Shown piece after piece: positions 63,532 to 64,000 of a stretch of DNA of 64,000 bases. Origin of the DNA: Mojavia pulchra JT2-VF2 (GTDB lineage: Bacteria > Cyanobacteriota > Cyanobacteriia > Cyanobacteriales > Nostocaceae). The notes under the pieces are model-generated. The model did not search any database. It was not told the DNA's origin and saw only the letters and a program-made list of their open reading frames with translations. The stretch spans positions 1-64,000 of the forward strand of contig JAHHHN010000002.1 in NCBI GenBank assembly GCA_019359325.1. Reading direction: 5' to 3'. Numbering within the stretch: the first letter of the stretch is position 1; every line of letters starts with the position of its first letter. Made by a program: the position numbers and the translations under genes.

Positions 63532-64000
63532 TCAAAATGGGATATCAAACAGGAAACCTTGATCATCAAAATTATGTTGCGGGTTTTCTGGATCATCTGC
63601 CCAAAGCTGAGGATTATTGACAATATATTCTCGGATGTTATCTATAGATTTTTGTTCTCTACCAATGTGTTCGGAAAAATTGCGTTGCCAGATTGATTGT
63701 CCTTTAGTCTGCCAAATGATATTAATGCGTTTGCTGACAACGCTTTTATAACTACCAATAACTGTAGAAATAGAACCACTTACAGGTTGACCAAATTTTT
63801 CTGTGTTGCGTTCGGGATGTTGATTGAGGGCAAGGCATTGCCTTGCCCCTACAGGGTTGTCGGTGATGATTAAGATGCCGTGTAGATGGTTAGGCATGAC
63901 TACAAAGGTATCTAATTCAATGTGGGGAAAATGAGCGGGTATTGTTTGCCAGCAATTTAAGGCAATATTACCTAAACAATTTAATTGCATTTCGCCATTA
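63532..64000 (-). CDS. REP-associated tyrosine transposase (Y1/IS200-like), 5' end outside the window
   Basis: The frame reaches the window edge: an ATG at 63990 exists, but the upstream codons AAT GGC GAA stay open, so the gene is taken as partial. At least 152 residues are present. The HUH motif is VVMPNHLHGILII and the nucleophile tyrosine is in IGSYKSVVSKRIN. This is the RAYT domain that mobilises REP sequences. Within the frame, residues VGARQCLALNQ come from a REP palindrome (63828-63852). Another REP lies just downstream. The C-terminus reads DNIREYIVNNPQLWADD, typical for the family. Confidence 0.88.
   Translation of the reverse strand, partial: NGEMQLNCLGNIALNCWQTIPAHFPHIELDTFVVMPNHLHGILIITDNPVGARQCLALNQHPERNTEKFGQPVSGSISTVIGSYKSVVSKRINIIWQTKGQSIWQRNFSEHIGREQKSIDNIREYIVNNPQLWADDPENPQHNFDDQGFLFDIPF
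63828..63852 (-). repeat. REP palindrome, copy 3, inside the transposase gene
   Basis: On the minus strand 25 nt: GTAG, GGGCAAGGC, AAT, GCCTTGCCC. The stem is fully paired but differs from copies 1 and 2 in the six variable positions. Confidence 0.8.

Overview
The window comes from a filamentous, Nostoc-like cyanobacterium. The signs are many HIP1 octamers (GCGATCGC), the pair glpX-hemA, a phycobiliprotein lyase, cyanophycin synthetase and cyanophycinase, two flavodiiron proteins, several eukaryote-type Ser/Thr kinases, and intergenic spaces full of heptamer and palindrome repeats of the kind known from Nostocales. No rRNA, CRISPR array or prophage is visible. One tRNA (Trp) is present.

Layout. 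0.5-3.6 kb: an aldo/keto reductase followed by an unusual fusion of a short-chain dehydrogenase with a DehI-like haloacid dehalogenase domain. 3.6-6.0 kb: a decayed stretch with two small SH3-like proteins and a broken cyanophycinase-type gene. 6-11.9 kb: DUF981 membrane protein, glpX (Calvin cycle), hemA (tetrapyrrole), a CrtI/CrtISO-like oxidoreductase and an SH3 exported protein. 12.3-15 kb: ribokinase, cytosine deaminase and nucleoside hydrolase, which together make a nucleoside salvage group. 15.9-18 kb: a dipeptide-epimerase/DUF1611 pair matching the DgcA/DgcN D-glutamate system. 18.2-27 kb: orphan antitoxin, pentapeptide-RidA fusion, Nudix, malQ, RodZ-like, pseudouridine synthase, DUF2993, cdsA and cbiT. 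27-33 kb: kinase, tatA, then cphB-cphA for cyanophycin turnover.

33-46 kb: trmD, ispF, oligopeptide-binding lipoprotein, larB, argH, Nudix, alpha/beta hydrolase, coaX, and an flv3-flv1 pair whose direct adjacency resembles the heterocyst-type (B) pair. argH feeds arginine, the substrate of cyanophycin synthetase. 46-54 kb: a 21-bp tandem repeat, RRM protein, CpcS-type lyase, an RND efflux operon and a glycosyltransferase. 55-59.4 kb: the standard translation cluster rplS-trnW-secE-nusG-rplK-rplA-rplJ-rplL. 59.4-64 kb: two paralogous Ser/Thr kinases and a partial REP-associated transposase.

No complete new defence or biosynthetic system is evident. The most unusual items are the SDR-DehI fusion, three 25-nt REP palindromes with compensatory stem changes (one inside the transposase gene itself), the pentapeptide-RidA fusion, and two 21-bp tandem arrays open in several reading frames. 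All names rest on reading the translated sequences by eye; no database search was run.
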